64,000 bases of DNA from Gossypium raimondii (taxonomy: Eukaryota > Streptophyta > Magnoliopsida > Malvales > Malvaceae). Within the stretch, counting starts at the first letter, position 1. Each line of letters begins with the position of its first letter. This document shows positions 1 to 11,680 of this stretch, piece after piece. The stretch covers positions 48,517,733-48,581,732 of the forward strand of contig NC_068571.1 in the NCBI RefSeq assembly GCF_025698545.1. The letters run 5' to 3'. The notes under the pieces are model-generated. The model did not search any database, was not told the DNA's origin, and saw only the letters and a list, made by a program, of their open reading frames with translations. Made by a program: the position numbers and the translations under genes.

Positions 1-1011
1 AAAAGTACTTTGAAGAAAAATTATTATAAAACAAAAACAACCCTAGATGAGAAATTGCAAAATGTCCCGCCGGGTATGTTGAGGTACCAATGGGAAGATG
101 CGGTTAGATTTTGGCATTCGAAGAAAGGCGAGGTATGACGTACTTCCAAACTATTGTAATTATTTTGGTTTATAGTATTTTCTATTTACGTACTAAAAAT
201 TTCATAACGTAGGATCGTGAACAAGTTGGAAAAAAGTGCAGAAACAAAAATTCACCCACACAACCGGGTCGAGAAGTTTTGCATGTGTAGCTCAGACGGA
301 GGTATTTTTAATTTTTTTAATATTGTCGAATATGTATAACTTTCTGTTAAATAATATTTATACTACCATATTGTAGGAATCGTAAATGCGGTCAAAAGTT
401 GGACGCCTTCAACTTTTGAAATTACATAGGAAGAAAGATGGATCTCCCATGACTCAAGTCGGTGAAATAATGGTACGTTTACTTAATAAGATTTGACTTA
501 TTTTAGTTATTTTAGTGTTTATTTTCTAATGGTTTAATTCATTGCTTGTAATGCGACTATTGTTATGTTGCATATGTTTTTAATATATAATATTGCGTTC
601 CTAACTATGTAATTTATTTATTAGGAAAAACTAAAGGATAAAAAGGAGGAGTACGAAGCAATTGCTTCTAGTGATAGTTCTGTTCATCTTGAAGACATTG
701 ATAACCGGATTATTACTGAAGTTTTGGGTCCTGAAAGGTATGGTCGGGTTCGATTTCAAGGATCTTTTGTTAGCCCAACCCAATATTTTGGATCCAGCTC
801 CCACCAATACATGGCTTCGGGGAGTCAGGCTCAAGCTGAAGTTCAGAGGTTGAAAGACCAGATGGCTGAAATGCAAGCGACCATAGTTGAGGTTCAAAGG
901 AAATATGAAGAACTCCAGCTACAACTTAAAGCAGAGGCGGCAGCGAGGGAAGCAGAAGCTGCAGCAAGAGAAGCGAAGCGAGCCAAAAGTATGATTGAAC
1001 TCCAAGAATGA
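1..1011 (+). pseudogene. C-terminal part of a CACTA (En/Spm-type) plant transposase-associated protein, decayed
   Basis: Remnant of the plant transposase family found in CACTA elements (Ptta/En/Spm, Transposase_24 type). Pieces separated by intron-like gaps are readable: a first piece before about 132 (LQNVPPGMLRYQWEDAVRFW), a second about 213-300, a third about 378-472, and a last open piece from 625 to the TGA at 1009-1011. The last piece has EVLGPERYGRVRFQGSF followed by a Gln/Glu/Ala-rich coiled coil (QAQAEVQRLKDQMAEMQATI), which is typical of the end of these proteins. The second piece contains an in-frame TAG and the junctions are imperfect, so I call it non-functional. It lies directly inside the element end at 1648. 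The family assignment is from recalled motifs; the 5' part is outside the window. Confidence 0.75.
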
Positions 1012-1298
1012 CTTCAGTTGTGATGAAGATGTTTCAGTCGCAACTTCCGCCTTCATAGTGTATGACATAAATATTTTTATCATTTTAACATTTAACATTT
1101 TTGCAAAAATACTATGAATTCACTTTTATTTATTGATATTAATATTATTTTATTCGTTTAATTTGAAATATTATATAAATTTATTGCTTTTGGCTGGTTT
1201 AAATCTGGTTACTTTTGATTTGTTGCTACAAGAGGGCTGAAAAAATGAAAAATTTAATATAAAAAAATCTCAAAAATAGTGGCATTTTTGTATAAAAG

Positions 1299-1640
1299 CG
1301 CCGCTAAAGAACATGATCTTTAGCGGCGTTTTTTTCTAAGCGCCGCTAAAGTACATGGTCTTTAGCGGCGTTTTTTTCTAAGCACCGCTAAAGAACATTG
1401 TTTTTAGCGGTGTTTTTTCCTAAGCGCCGCTAAAAAACATGGTCTTTAGAGTCGTTTTTTCTAAGCGCCGCTAAAGAACATGGTCTTTAGCGGCGTTTTT
1501 GTTTGTAAACGCTGCAAACGTTTGCGACGTTTTCGTTAGAGGCCTTTTCTGCGGCGCTTCTGGAAGCGCCGCAAATACCTTTAGTGGCGTTAAAAAGCGC
1601 CGCTAAAGGCCTAAAAAAACGCCGCTAAAGACTTGTTTTG
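1299..1640. repeat. CACTA subterminal palindromic repeats
   Basis: Five consecutive units of about 42 bp begin near 1299, 1341, 1383, 1425 and 1466. Each is a hairpin: CGCCGCTAAAGA, a short ACATG-type loop, then TCTTTAGCGGCG, followed by a T-run. The unit at 1383 has CACCGC paired with GCGGTG, a compensated change. The unit at 1425 is decayed. Further partial copies lie between 1555 and 1640. In this transposon class such repeats are the transposase binding sites. Confidence 0.85.
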
Positions 1641-1648
1641 GTGTAGTG

Positions 1649-4209
1649 AATTTATGTTTTTATAATTTTTAAAGGGTTAGGTTAAATATTTTTATCATTT
1701 TTTTAGAGACTAAAATATAATTTTATCATTACTAATTTAAAATTTTATAAATTATAAAAAATTAAAATTAAAATTTTACCATTTCAGAAAAATCGTAGTC
1801 CTGGACTACGGTACTGAGTGGAAGAGAGAAAAGGAAAGAAAATTCAATTTTTCTTGGTCTGGACATAAATTCCAAGACAAACAATACATTTTCTTTGAAA
1901 TTTTTATGGAATCTTAATTATCTAAACTTAGTCCACAAGTGTTAGATTTTAATTATTATTGAGTTTTATTTAAGTTGGGGATGTTAATGAAATTTGGCTT
2001 GGATAGAGATGGATTCTTGAATAATGAGTTTAGATTGAGTTAGGATTAAGTTAGAAAATTAAGGAATGTGTTGGTTCAAGTTGAAAGTTTGTTTAAGAAA
2101 TTGGTTAAGTTTATGTAATAGGGACTCGATTGTTAAAAATAAAAATTTTGGGTTTGTTAATAAATAATGGTTATAGGAGCTTCTTGTACTATATTTATGA
2201 AATTGACTTTAAATTCGACCGGGTAAATCATGAGATATGAGCTTTTTAGACATTAGGAATTTTGAAAGAATAAATTGTAACAAATACATTCATGTTTAAA
2301 TTATCGTACATTATTTTTGAATCGTAATTAATGAATTTTGTATTTAAATTTAATTTTATAGCTAAAGACAACGTAAGACTAAAACAAAAAGAAAAGCCAA
2401 AGTTATTGACGAATAATCGTTTTTGGTTTATGCTTCTATAATTCATTTTCATCAACTTATTTATAAATTAACTGGTGACTATAGATGCATATGAAATAAA
2501 TACCGAGGTAACAATATTTTTCCCCAAAAACTTTGAATTAATTGTTCTGTGATTGTACTCGAATTATGAATGGTTGATGGTGCTTAATAAATATATATAT
2601 ACACATGTATATACTTGATAGATACAAGTATTTGTTCTTGGCACCATGTTGATATTAGTTATATTGATAATAATAACGATCATGTCCCGTTAAATGATGT
2701 TAGACGTAGTTCAGTTATAGCTGGTATGTCATAGGATTACTGGTATAGTGATTTACTAGTCATTAGTATTGGGCAATCCGAAATGACAAAATAAACAGTA
2801 CAGACAAATATTAAAATGTGGGATGATAGAATAAACAAATACTAAAAGTCATCATTGTCGGGCAATCTAAGATAGCAAAATAAACCAGTCTCATTTCCCA
2901 GAGGGTCGTGAACCATTCGTTATATAGATCCGAGTGTTTGTCTTAATGTCTATTGTCAGATAATAAAGACCGAAATTAATAAGTAATAAAAGTGAAGATA
3001 AATGACATGTTGGATATTGAGTACATAATTATATGAAATTTTGAACCGTTGAAGAAATATTGAATGAAAAAAATGTGGAGAAATTAAATGATTATCGATA
3101 TAATGATGAAAAAGAAAAAAAGTGTAATATAGTAGAATTTGATGTTTGTTTTGCATATTTGATTTAGCTCAATATTATTGTATTGAATTTGAATTATATT
3201 AGCACTATTAAGTATTCAATACTTAGTGTGTGGTTATGCTTGTTTTCATGTGCAAGTTTCGGACGAGAGTTGTCATAGAATAGAAATTGTACAGCATTCC
3301 ACTCGACAACTCAACTTAGAAATCAATTTGTTGTCTACTTGTAGGTATATTTCCATTTTTTATTTTTGGCATGTACCTAGATTGATTTTTGGCTTGTTGT
3401 TTAGGTTGATAATTCAATGTATTGAGTGTTTGTAGGATTTCATTTTGTGATTAGTAGACAATTATGTTAGTTGATATGAGGTTTGCTACACAGAGTATTT
3501 AGTTAAGCATGGATTGCTATGATTTGAAGAAGTTAAATTGTGTCTGCATGTGCCAATTTGAGGATTAAGTATCGGTGAAATGTTAGGATAAGTTTTAGGT
3601 GTAAATAGGAATGGTTTAAAAACGTGTGGTTTAAGTTAGATTGCCATTTAACCTCAAGATAGAAAGATCATATCTCAGAGATCGTTTGAATAAAATTGAT
3701 CTTACTATTAAATCTAAAGCTTGATGTCTCAAGACTTACTAAGCTAGTCTCAAGACAACCTCATTTATGTCCCGAGATAGAGTGGCCTCTACCTTGAGAC
3801 GAGAACTCATTGAAGCTAAAATAAGAAAACAGGGGAGGTTGGTATCAATACCCAATCTCGAGGCATAAGGGGCATTGTCTCGAGACACAACTTTTAGTAT
3901 CTCGAGACATATTAACATCAAAATTAAATTTTCAAAAATAAAATAAGACCCTGTCTCGAAACACTACATTGAAATTTGACAATTGAGTTGGATTGGAGTC
4001 CTAACTTTAAATTTGACACTTCATAACCCCGTAATATAATTAATTGAATTCTAAACATGATGAATGCATATGTGTGAGTATGATAAATGTTTAAATTGAA
4101 TTGACTGATAATTATGAATTAAAATTTGTGGTTATGTAATAAGATAGCCTAAGATGCTTCTGCAACATAATATGACATCACACATTCGGATCAGGTGTGG
4201 GGTGTTACA
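1649..4209 (+). mobile_element. LTR-retrotransposon remnant (Ty3/gypsy-like LTR 3' part)
   Basis: No gene is visible. The right edge ends GGTGTGGGGTGTTACA (4194-4209), an LTR-type end closely related to the end of the solo LTR at 22574. The stretch near 3220-3320 (GTGTGGTTATGCTTGTTTTC, then GCAAGTT) parallels the LTR core near 21580-21610. Bases 3726-3960 contain clustered TCTCGAGA-type palindromes. An inverted piece of the same family lies in an intron at 26521-26975. The left boundary is not clear; 1649-1900 is plain AT-rich sequence. Confidence 0.6.
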
Positions 4210-4452
4210 GGTTGGCTTGTTGTGGGTCCTAGTCATCAAGCACTTTACCTCATAGATACAGATGGTAAAGTGACAAGTTATCAACTAAGAACAGTACTAT
4301 TGGAGTCGATGTGAGATACTTGGAAACACTATATTTTGGGATTACATAGGTCCACTTAATGTGATATGGCGCTTAGCAAGGATGATATTAGGTTTCTAAC
4401 AAGACCAAGTTTCGCCAAATTCTACCTTAAAGCATTAGGTGATGTATACTTA
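4210..4452. other. Intergenic stretch, nothing recognised
   Basis: About 240 bp between the LTR end and a MITE. I see no coding frame or repeat structure I can name. Confidence 0.5.
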
Positions 4453-4901
4453 GGGATGGCAGCGAGGTGAGGCGGATTTTTGCCCGCCTCGACCCGACGC
4501 CAACTCTTAAGAAAAAATTTTGCCATAAAACCAAAATTTAATAAGAGGCCCAACTCCGACCAACTCAACCCAAATTTAATTCAATTTTTTTTTTATTTTG
4601 AAGCAAATAAAATTATATTTTTTAATTGTTTTATTTTTTTTATGTTGAAGTAAGTTTTTTTTTATTGTTTTTGAGTTTAGACTTAAAACTTAATAAATAT
4701 GCATATTGAAAGCAATATATATATCAAATGCATTTTTGTAAATATCTTGGCGGCCTGGATTTACCTCAAACCCGATTTACCTATTTTTCTAATTTAACTT
4801 GCTTCGACCGCCTCAAATTCGATTTTTCAAAAAAATAATTTGACTCTAACAAATTGAGTCGGGTCAAAATCCATCGAATTTGGATTTTTTTGCCATCCTT
4901 A
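4453..4901. mobile_element. MITE with GGGATGGCA inverted ends and TTA flanks
   Basis: The left end TTA-GGGATGGCA (near 4452-4463) is matched by TGCCATCC-TTA at the right end (near 4890-4902). The 3-bp TTA flank is the kind left by PIF/Harbinger-type transposases. The interior is AT-rich and non-coding. A single similar end (AGGGATGGCAGTAGGG) occurs near 57826 without a partner. Confidence 0.6.
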
Positions 4902-4954
4902 TCTATTCTAGGTAATATAATGAAGGTCGGACTTGGATGTAACAAATATAATTA

Positions 4955-5590
4955 GGGTCACCAATAGTCGCCAAATTATTGATAAGTTTTTTTTTTTGTC
5001 ACTCGATTATGAAAAGTTACAAAATAGTCACTCAACTATTCGATTTTGTCTTTTTGGTCACTTGTCATTAAATTGCTAATGGGAATATGATGTGCCAATT
5101 TTTAAAATAGGCATAATAGTAATTTTAATCCTTAACATTTATACATTGTGTCAATTTAGTCTTGGTTCTTAATCCTTGACATTTAAGCATTGTGTAATAT
5201 GGTATTTTTTGGAGTTTTGTTTTCTTTGTGACCCTTTCACCTAAAAAACTAAAAAAACAAATTTATCAGCTAATTTTGATGGAAATATATAAAAAAAATG
5301 GAAACACCAAAAATTTAAAACCCTCAATGTCACAAAGAAAAAACGCAAAAAATATCAAATTACACAAGATGTAAATGTTTAGGGTTAATTTTTTAAAATC
5401 AAGACTAAATTGATAAAAATTTATAAATATTAAAAATTAAAGTTACTATTATGCTAATTTTATATATTATCTTTTATCTTCTCTTTAGTAATTTAATGGC
5501 TAATAAAAAATAATTAAATAATTGAATCATTATTTTATAACTTTTTATAATAACAGAAAAACAAATTTACTTTGGTACGGGTGTTAGTTT
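4955..5590. repeat. Foldback (long inverted-repeat) element
   Basis: The two halves are imperfect reverse complements: TAGTCACTCAACTATT and TGGTCACTTG near 5025-5065 pair with sequence near 5500-5560. The inner arms GGTATTTTTTGGAGTTTTG (about 5203-5222) and the CAAAACGC-type run near 5340-5365 also pair. No coding frame. I could not define a target duplication. Confidence 0.5.
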
Positions 5591-5616
5591 ACCATATAAT
5601 TTCCCTATAACTAATA

Positions 5617-6209
5617 GGGTAAACTATAAAAATAGTCACTTTTATTTCTTTTAGGTTACATGTCACTTATGTTTGAAATATTACGTTTTAGTTACTTACG
5701 TTAACGCGTTGTAACATTTTAGTCATTGAGCCATAAATTTCCATTAACGATGTAACGGTAAGCTGATGTGGCACGTTAAATCATCATTTCAAACAAAAAT
5801 TTCAGGTTAAATTATACAATTGATCTCCATATTTTTTTCGTTTTGAGCAGTTTTTTTTTTCTTTTATGTTCTTTCAACTTTCTCTTTTTTTTCTTCTCCA
5901 TTTTCTAGTCTTTTATGCTTCTCCCTCTATTTTCCTTCTTTTTCCATCTCTTTTAACATAAAAAAAATTAAATTGCTCAAAACGAAAAAATATAGAGACC
6001 AATTGTATAATTTAACCTAAAATTTTTGTTTGAAATGATAATTTAACGTGTCACGTCAGCTTACCATTACATCATTAACAACAATTAATGACTCAGTGAC
6101 TAAAATGTTATAACACGTTAACATAAGTGATTAAAACGTAATATTTTAAACATAAATGACTAAAATGTAACCTAAAGGAAACAAAATTGACTATTTTAGT
6201 AGTTTACTT
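5617..6209. mobile_element. Foldback MULE-type MITE with 9-bp target duplication
   Basis: Two arms of about 250 bp are near-complete reverse complements (5617-5875 against 5965-6209; outermost GGGTAAACTATAAAAATAGT against ACTATTTTAGTAGTTTACTT). The element is flanked on both sides by the same 9 bases, TAACTAATA (5608-5616 and 6210-6218). A 9-bp duplication is the signature of Mutator-like transposases. It has no coding capacity and ends about 340 bp upstream of the PABN start codon, so it sits in or next to that promoter. Confidence 0.85.
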
Positions 6210-6218
6210 TAACTAATA

Positions 6219-6547
6219 TTGCATATGATGTCTTTATCTAACAAAAGCTAAAAATTGATAAACTATAAGAAGAGGTCAGAGACAATGGACTCTAGGATTG
6301 GGCCTCATGAAAGTGAAGCCCAAACCTACCCTCAATGATTACTGAAAACTACAAAATTTACCTTCTTTCTCCATTATCATCCGTCGATCTTCGTATTGAA
6401 AATTAATCGAAGGCACACGCCGGCGCCGAATCTCAGGCTCACCGTTGTTTTCTTTAATTTCTTTTAATTCCATTGAAAAAGCAAAAACCTAAATTCAAAA
6501 CCCTAATTTGACAAACTTTCACTCTCAACACCCGAAAGAGTGAGAGC
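6219..6547 (+). promoter_or_regulatory. PABN promoter and 5' leader with telo-box
   Basis: Gene-free stretch upstream of the ATG at 6548. It contains GGGCC and AAGCCCAAAC motifs (near 6300-6330) and a telo-box AAACCCTAA at 6498-6506. In plants the telo-box together with GGGCC/GCCCA elements is common in promoters of housekeeping RNA and translation genes. No clear TATA box was placed. Confidence 0.5.
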
Positions 6548-9517
6548 ATGGAGCAACATGAAGAGCAAGAGCACGAGGTGTACGGAGGGGAGATTCCCGA
6601 TGAGGAAGGAGAGGTGGACGCTGACATGTCTGGTGGAGCTGAAGACTACGAAGGCAACGAACATGATCTTGAGCACGATCCTAATTCCAACTCCAAGGTC
6701 ACTCCCTTGTTTCTTGATTTTCTTTTCTTTTTTTTAAAAAAATTTAGCTCTAGCTGAGCTTTTTGTCTAATCAAAAGCGCTTTTTATTAAAATAATAATA
6801 TTTTTAGGATTTGGAGGACATGAAAAAGAGACTTAAAGAGATCGAGGATGAGGCCGGAGCTTTACGTGAAATGCAAGCTAAAGTCGAGAAGGAAATGGGC
6901 GCTGTCCAAGGTTTTTTATCTGAATTTTTGGGTTTTTTTTTAACAACTTCGACATAAATTGATGAAAAAAATTAACTTGTTAATTTTGAAAATAAAATTG
7001 AACTTCTCTGTTATAGATTTGAATGTTTATTTTTGGATTATGGAATATTGTGTGTGTGAATTGTTATGTCTAATGAACTGTTATTTCTAATAAACTGATT
7101 TGGTTTTACTTTCATTTTCTTGGATGCATATGAAGATTCCTCAGGTGCTTCTGCAACTCAAGCTGAAAAGGAGGAAGTCGATTCGCGCTCGATTTATGTT
7201 GGTAATGTGAGGTTTATCAACCCTTTCCAATGTCTTTTTAAATTCTGAATCTTCTTTATTTGTTTATTTGGCTAAATCGTGACGATTACCTTATCTGCTA
7301 TCTAATTAATGTCTTGATGAATGATGATGAGATTTACTTATAAGCAAAACTGAAATTATGAATCTGCTTTAAGTGTGACTAATAAGGATGTAGGATGAGT
7401 TTTACCAGTTTGATCCCTTCAACCTAATTCAGTTTTATGCTTGTGCATATTTTGTGGCTTGAAATGCTTTGTTATGCTATATTGCTTTGACTCTTTACTT
7501 GTTTTGAAGAACCCATCTCCATCATTCGTGTCCAACAGATGAATATGGGGATGTGACCTTCATGGATCCTCTAAACACATGGAAAACTAGAAAAATCTGA
7601 TTTTATCCGTGTTGGACACATACCTTTATCCGATACTCACACCCGAGTTCAAGTAACATAGTTGTTATGTGCATATCCATGGATAATATGACAAGTGATA
7701 AACGTACCATAGAGGCCTTTGTACTAAGAGTCCATTTGCATTTTATCCCCTCTACTAAAAAACGGGTAGATTAGTCCTTGTACGTTAAATCAAAGAGCAA
7801 ACTGGTCCTTTTGTTAAAAATTCCATCCTTTTTTGCTGTTAAAACTGGTCCCTGAATGTCAGCATGAGGTACACGTGACATGTCACATATAACTGTCTGG
7901 TTATTTTGTTTGCCACGCTAGTTTCTAATAGTAGAAATGGATGGAATTTTTAACAAAATGGACCAGTTTGCTCTTTGATCTAATGGACAAGGATTAATTT
8001 GCCCATTTTTTTAGTAAAGGTGTCAAAACGTAATCTGACTCCTAGTACATGGACCTCCATGGTATTTTACCTATAACAAGTCAATGTGATTTAAACAAAT
8101 TTGACTGATGTGAACTTATTTTGAGGAATACTGATGCTGCTTTTCATATGCTGTTTTATGTTGTTTGGCTTTTTTAGGCAACTTCTGGATTGTTGAGGTG
8201 TACAATTAATAAATGATTCCGATGTAACGTAGTGTAACTCAATGTGCGCTAACCCTTTGTTTCTTTCTATATATCGTTTTAACAACAGGTAGACTACTCA
8301 TGTACACCTGAGGAAGTTCAGCAGCATTTCCAATCCTGTGGAACAGTTAACAGAGTGACAATTTTGACCGACAAGTTTGGTCAACCTAAAGGATTCGCCT
8401 ACGTTGAATTTGTTGAAATCGACGCTGTTCAAAATGCTCTGCTGTTAAATGAAACAGAATTGCATGGTCGTCAGTTGAAGGTTTATAACTTGATTTGGAT
8501 TATTACTTCATTAACTAAACTGCATGTTGATAAAAGTGTGTTTGGTTTGCTCACAGGTCTCTGCAAAGAGGACAAATGTTCCTGGAATGAAACAATATCG
8601 AGGAAGGCGACCCAACCCATATTTCCGCTCCCGAAGACCGTTTATGCCTGGTCCTGTTTTCTATCCTCCATATAGCTATGGGTAAGCGTGGAAATATGTT
8701 TCTTTGTTTGGTTGTAGCATAAGAAAAAAGATAACTTGATATGTTCAGTAACTCTGCATGCCTTTTTTAGCTAGTGCTGTTGGTTTTTCTATAACCCTCT
8801 GTTTTTTCCGCATTAGACGCATGGAAGTGAAACGATCTCCCGTTGCTCAGAAATTATGCCTATTATGATCTCTGCTATCCTGCATTTGCTATGCCTCTAA
8901 TGTTTAAGCTTTAAGCTTTTTTGCTATAGGGGTTCCAAACCACCTTCCTGACAGTAATTTGATTTGCTTGGTGTCTAGCATTTTTGAATCTTCTATCTGA
9001 TCTTTGTAATTGTTGAAGGGGCTGATTCCTTCGGGATAAATCTTCGAAATGTCATCTGCCGGGCAGCCGGCCAAACCCCCAATGATGGTAAGATATTTTT
9101 CCTGTGTTGGGGTTTGTCTCCCTCTTCTGTTAAGAGCACTGTAGGGTTCATGGAGGGAAAGGCCTCGGTTGGTGGAGATACAACCTGCAAGGCTCAGAGG
9201 AGAGGTATCAATATAATGAGTAACAATAATTATGTTAGTCACCTATGTGTGGGAGGATTCTAACCAACCTAAGGGAGGGATATAAGCCACATACTTTCAA
9301 GTCTGGTACCACTTGAGCTCGGCTGTCGGACGGATGACACTTTGAAGATTTTTCCTGAAAAAGTTACTCTGCTCAACAGTAATCTGTTGAGACTTGAAAG
9401 AATTGAATGCGATTTTTTCCTCTTGATAACCTTGTTATCGAATATATCAACTTTGTTAACCTCATTTTCAGGAGGGTTCCAAGGTTTAGGCGGCCAACCA
9501 GATACAGGCCATATTAG
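6548..9517 (+). CDS. PABN1: Nuclear polyadenylate-binding protein (PABN type, one RRM)
   Basis: Binds nascent poly(A) tails in the nucleus and stimulates poly(A) polymerase (family knowledge). Six exons: 6548-6697, 6808-6910, 7136-7206, 8289-8480, 8557-8681, 9472-9517, giving 228 residues, close to the usual 220-230. The N-terminus is acidic (1-50). A predicted coiled coil follows (about 52-84, [20 protein letters not shown]). The single RRM runs from about 100 to 178, with RNP2 IYVGNV and RNP1 KGFAYVEF (142-149). The C-terminus is Arg/Tyr/Pro-rich and ends in [11 protein letters not shown], as in plant and animal PABPN1. The last exon codes only 15 residues after a 790-bp intron. Intron 3 carries a MITE. 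Start chosen because the acidic MEQHEEQE opening matches the family. The paralogue number (1, 2 or 3) is uncertain. Confidence 0.92.
7696..8071. mobile_element. MULE-type MITE (GGTAAAAGTACC family) in PABN intron 3
   Basis: Member of a family seen at least six times in this window. The left end reads TGATAAACGTACCATAGAGG and the right end CCATGGTATTTTACC, with inverted inner segments such as CAAACTGGTCC against GGACCAGTTTG. The flanks are TATGACAAG (7687-7695) and TATAACAAG (8072-8080), an 8 of 9 match, consistent with a Mutator-like 9-bp duplication. Non-coding. Confidence 0.75.
8682..9471 (+). other. PABN intron 5, with an unexplained less AT-rich segment
   Basis: Long intron before the 46-nt last coding exon. 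Bases 8930-9330 are visibly richer in GC than the surrounding introns (for example CATCTGCCGGGCAGCCGG near 9050-9070). They contain a minus-strand open frame of about 110 codons that I do not recognise. No inverted ends were found. It may be an old insertion or a transcribed non-coding segment. Confidence 0.4.
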
Positions 9518-10781
9518 GATGGATCTCACGTTGTTGGATGTTGCAAATTTTGAGAAGAGCATTACTTCTAGTTTATAATGGTCGTAGCGTTGGTATGTAG
9601 CACAGAGGGAGAAAGTCGAACTGCGATTTACTTACCGAAGGGCAAATATGTAACATGGAGGGATCCGTTCATTTGACCTTGCATATGATTTGATTCATCA
9701 GGGAGAAATGAGGCAAACATGCAAATGTTGTAGTGAAATATTTCGAGAGTTTTTAATTTTCTGGGTGTTGATGTGTTTATGTTGGAGATTCTTGTTTGCT
9801 AAAGTAACACGACTTTCGCATAGACATTATAAATGCAGAGAAAGGTTAGCAGTTTGCAGTTGCTTGTTGCTATAGTTTCCAATGAATTACTGGAAGTTGA
9901 GGGCTTTAAGGGATAAAACGCTTTTGGGGCTCTAAATATGTGCCTCAAATTTTGTCTTAGCTCCTCAATCTTTTTGTCATTGGCTAATTCAAGTTTTTTT
10001 TTTTTTGTTTTTTTAGTTTTGAAAAATGATATATGTTTTTTAATTTAAATTTTAATAATTTAATATGCTTTTATTAAATTTAAGAGTAAATATTTTTAAT
10101 ATTTTTATTTTTATATTATTATATGTTTAATTCTTATATGATATAAATATATAGTATAAAAATAAAAATAAATAAGTCTGGCAGGCTTGAGTTGGATTTA
10201 GTTTTTTCACAGCTTATATTTTAGATAATATTTTGGCATAATAAATTTAGCTTTTGATATTTATATTTTTTATCAATTTAGCCATTATTCTTTTTTAGTT
10301 AAATTTATCCATTAATCGTTCAAAAGAATTTGGCATAATGATGTCGATTAGCGTTTGTATAACAATTCACATGTAATTTATGTTGACGTAACATTATATC
10401 TTATATTCTATGTTAAATAACTTAAATTTCATAAAATATTCAAAATTTAAAAAATAGTATTTTAATAAATATATAAAAGTTGATAATTTTTTAAAAAAAC
10501 ATGAGTTACTTGTGGATTAACGTGCAGGCTTTCATGTTTAGAAATTTAATTTTTTTAGTTCATATTTCTAATAAAAATGTAATCTGGCTCTTTTTAAAAA
10601 GTTGAATGTTAAATTTAACCCATTTTATACGGTTGAGGGCAAAACTTAGCTCAAAAAGGATTAAAGACTAAATTGACAAAAAAATATAAATTTTTAGAGC
10701 TAATTTTATCTTTGTATCAATATTTTTGTTCAAACTTTCTTTTCAAGTATTAGTCTTATTTCAAGCTTGAGAGGATAATTT
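9518..10781. other. PABN 3' flank and AT-rich spacer
   Basis: The first 350 bp or so is likely 3' untranslated region. From 9950 on it is AT-rich, with T-runs and no coding frame I would trust. Confidence 0.5.
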
Positions 10782-10911
10782 AGGGTGGGTTTGGAGTGGA
10801 GTATAAAAATAGCGGTGGCGATGAGATTAGATATTATAGCGATACTGTAACGTGAGACAAAAAATAAGTTAAACGAACCGTACCGTACCCGCCTATCTAA
10901 ACTCACCATTA
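10782..10911. mobile_element. Short MITE with GGGTGGGTTTGG ends
   Basis: About 130 bp bounded by AGGGTGGGTTTGG on the left and the related inverted CTAAACTCACCATTA on the right, with TTA-like flanks. A second copy with better ends is at 54888-55040. The form resembles small Tourist/PIF-type MITEs of plants. Confidence 0.5.
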
Positions 10912-11117
10912 GTTGAATTAAGTGAAACACTTTAACTAGATTGATTTAAATAATGATAATTATTTCATTTAAAAAAATAATTTTTTATACAAATCTTAAA
11001 CTAATCAACTCACGTTATGATTGTTACAAGAGCAACTGTATTAACTAGATAATAATAATATAATTTCTATTAATTTTGTTGACACCGTTACAGCAACAAT
11101 AGTTCTTAAAATAGATA

Positions 11118-11680
11118 AAAGGGTAAATTACACCAACAATCTTTAAATTTTATTTGAAATTTCGTAATAATCATTAATGATATTGAGTTATTATATTTTG
11201 ATCACTACACATTAACTCAAAGGTTAATAACTAATTTGGCCCTTAAAATTTGTTGAAATATTATTTTAATACATTTAGCATTTTCTTATCAATAATTCTA
11301 AAAATTAGAAAAATCTAAAATTATCATAAAATATTAAAATCTTAAAATTATAATATTTGAAATTATAACTAATATTTTTATAATTATTTTAAAAATATGA
11401 ATTTAAGTTTTTATTAGAATTTGTTGATATTTTTAGAATTATTATTAAGACAAATTCTTAATGTATTCAAATGATATTTTAATAATAATTCAAGGATCAA
11501 ATTAGTTATTAATCCTTTCGATTAACGTGTCACATTATCGTAGTAACATATGTTAATGCATCAGTGATTAAAATGTAATAATCTAATACCATTATTACCT
11601 ACTACATAACTTTCAAAAGTTTAGCTAAATGACCAAAATGTAATTTTAAACAAAAATTAGGGACTGTTGAAAAATAATAT
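11118..11680. repeat. Degenerate foldback element upstream of MED31
   Basis: The outer arms (about 11124-11300 and 11450-11680) are imperfect reverse complements. For example, AACTAATTTGGCCCTTAAAA pairs with the GGATCAAATTAGTTATTAAT region. The interior is AT-rich. No clear target duplication, so probably an old relative of the foldback at 5617. It ends about 320 bp before the MED31 start codon. Confidence 0.5.

Larger units (their letters stand above)
1..1648 (+). mobile_element. 3' end of a CACTA (En/Spm) DNA transposon
   Basis: The terminus reads TTTTGGTGTAGTG (1636-1648), the reverse complement of the CACTACACCAAAA end expected for a CACTA element. Just inside it are GC-rich subterminal repeats (1299-1640) and then transposase remnants. 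Together these three parts identify the right-hand end of a CACTA element. The left end is outside the window, so the 3-bp target duplication (candidate AAT at 1649-1651) cannot be checked. Confidence 0.85.

Noticed and set aside
1299-1500. CRISPR-like array
   Set aside because: Regular repeats, but they are palindromic subterminal repeats of a CACTA element in a plant genome, without spacers.
8904-9562. Minus-strand open frames in PABN intron 5
   Set aside because: No recognisable motif and located in an intron; kept only as an unexplained segment.
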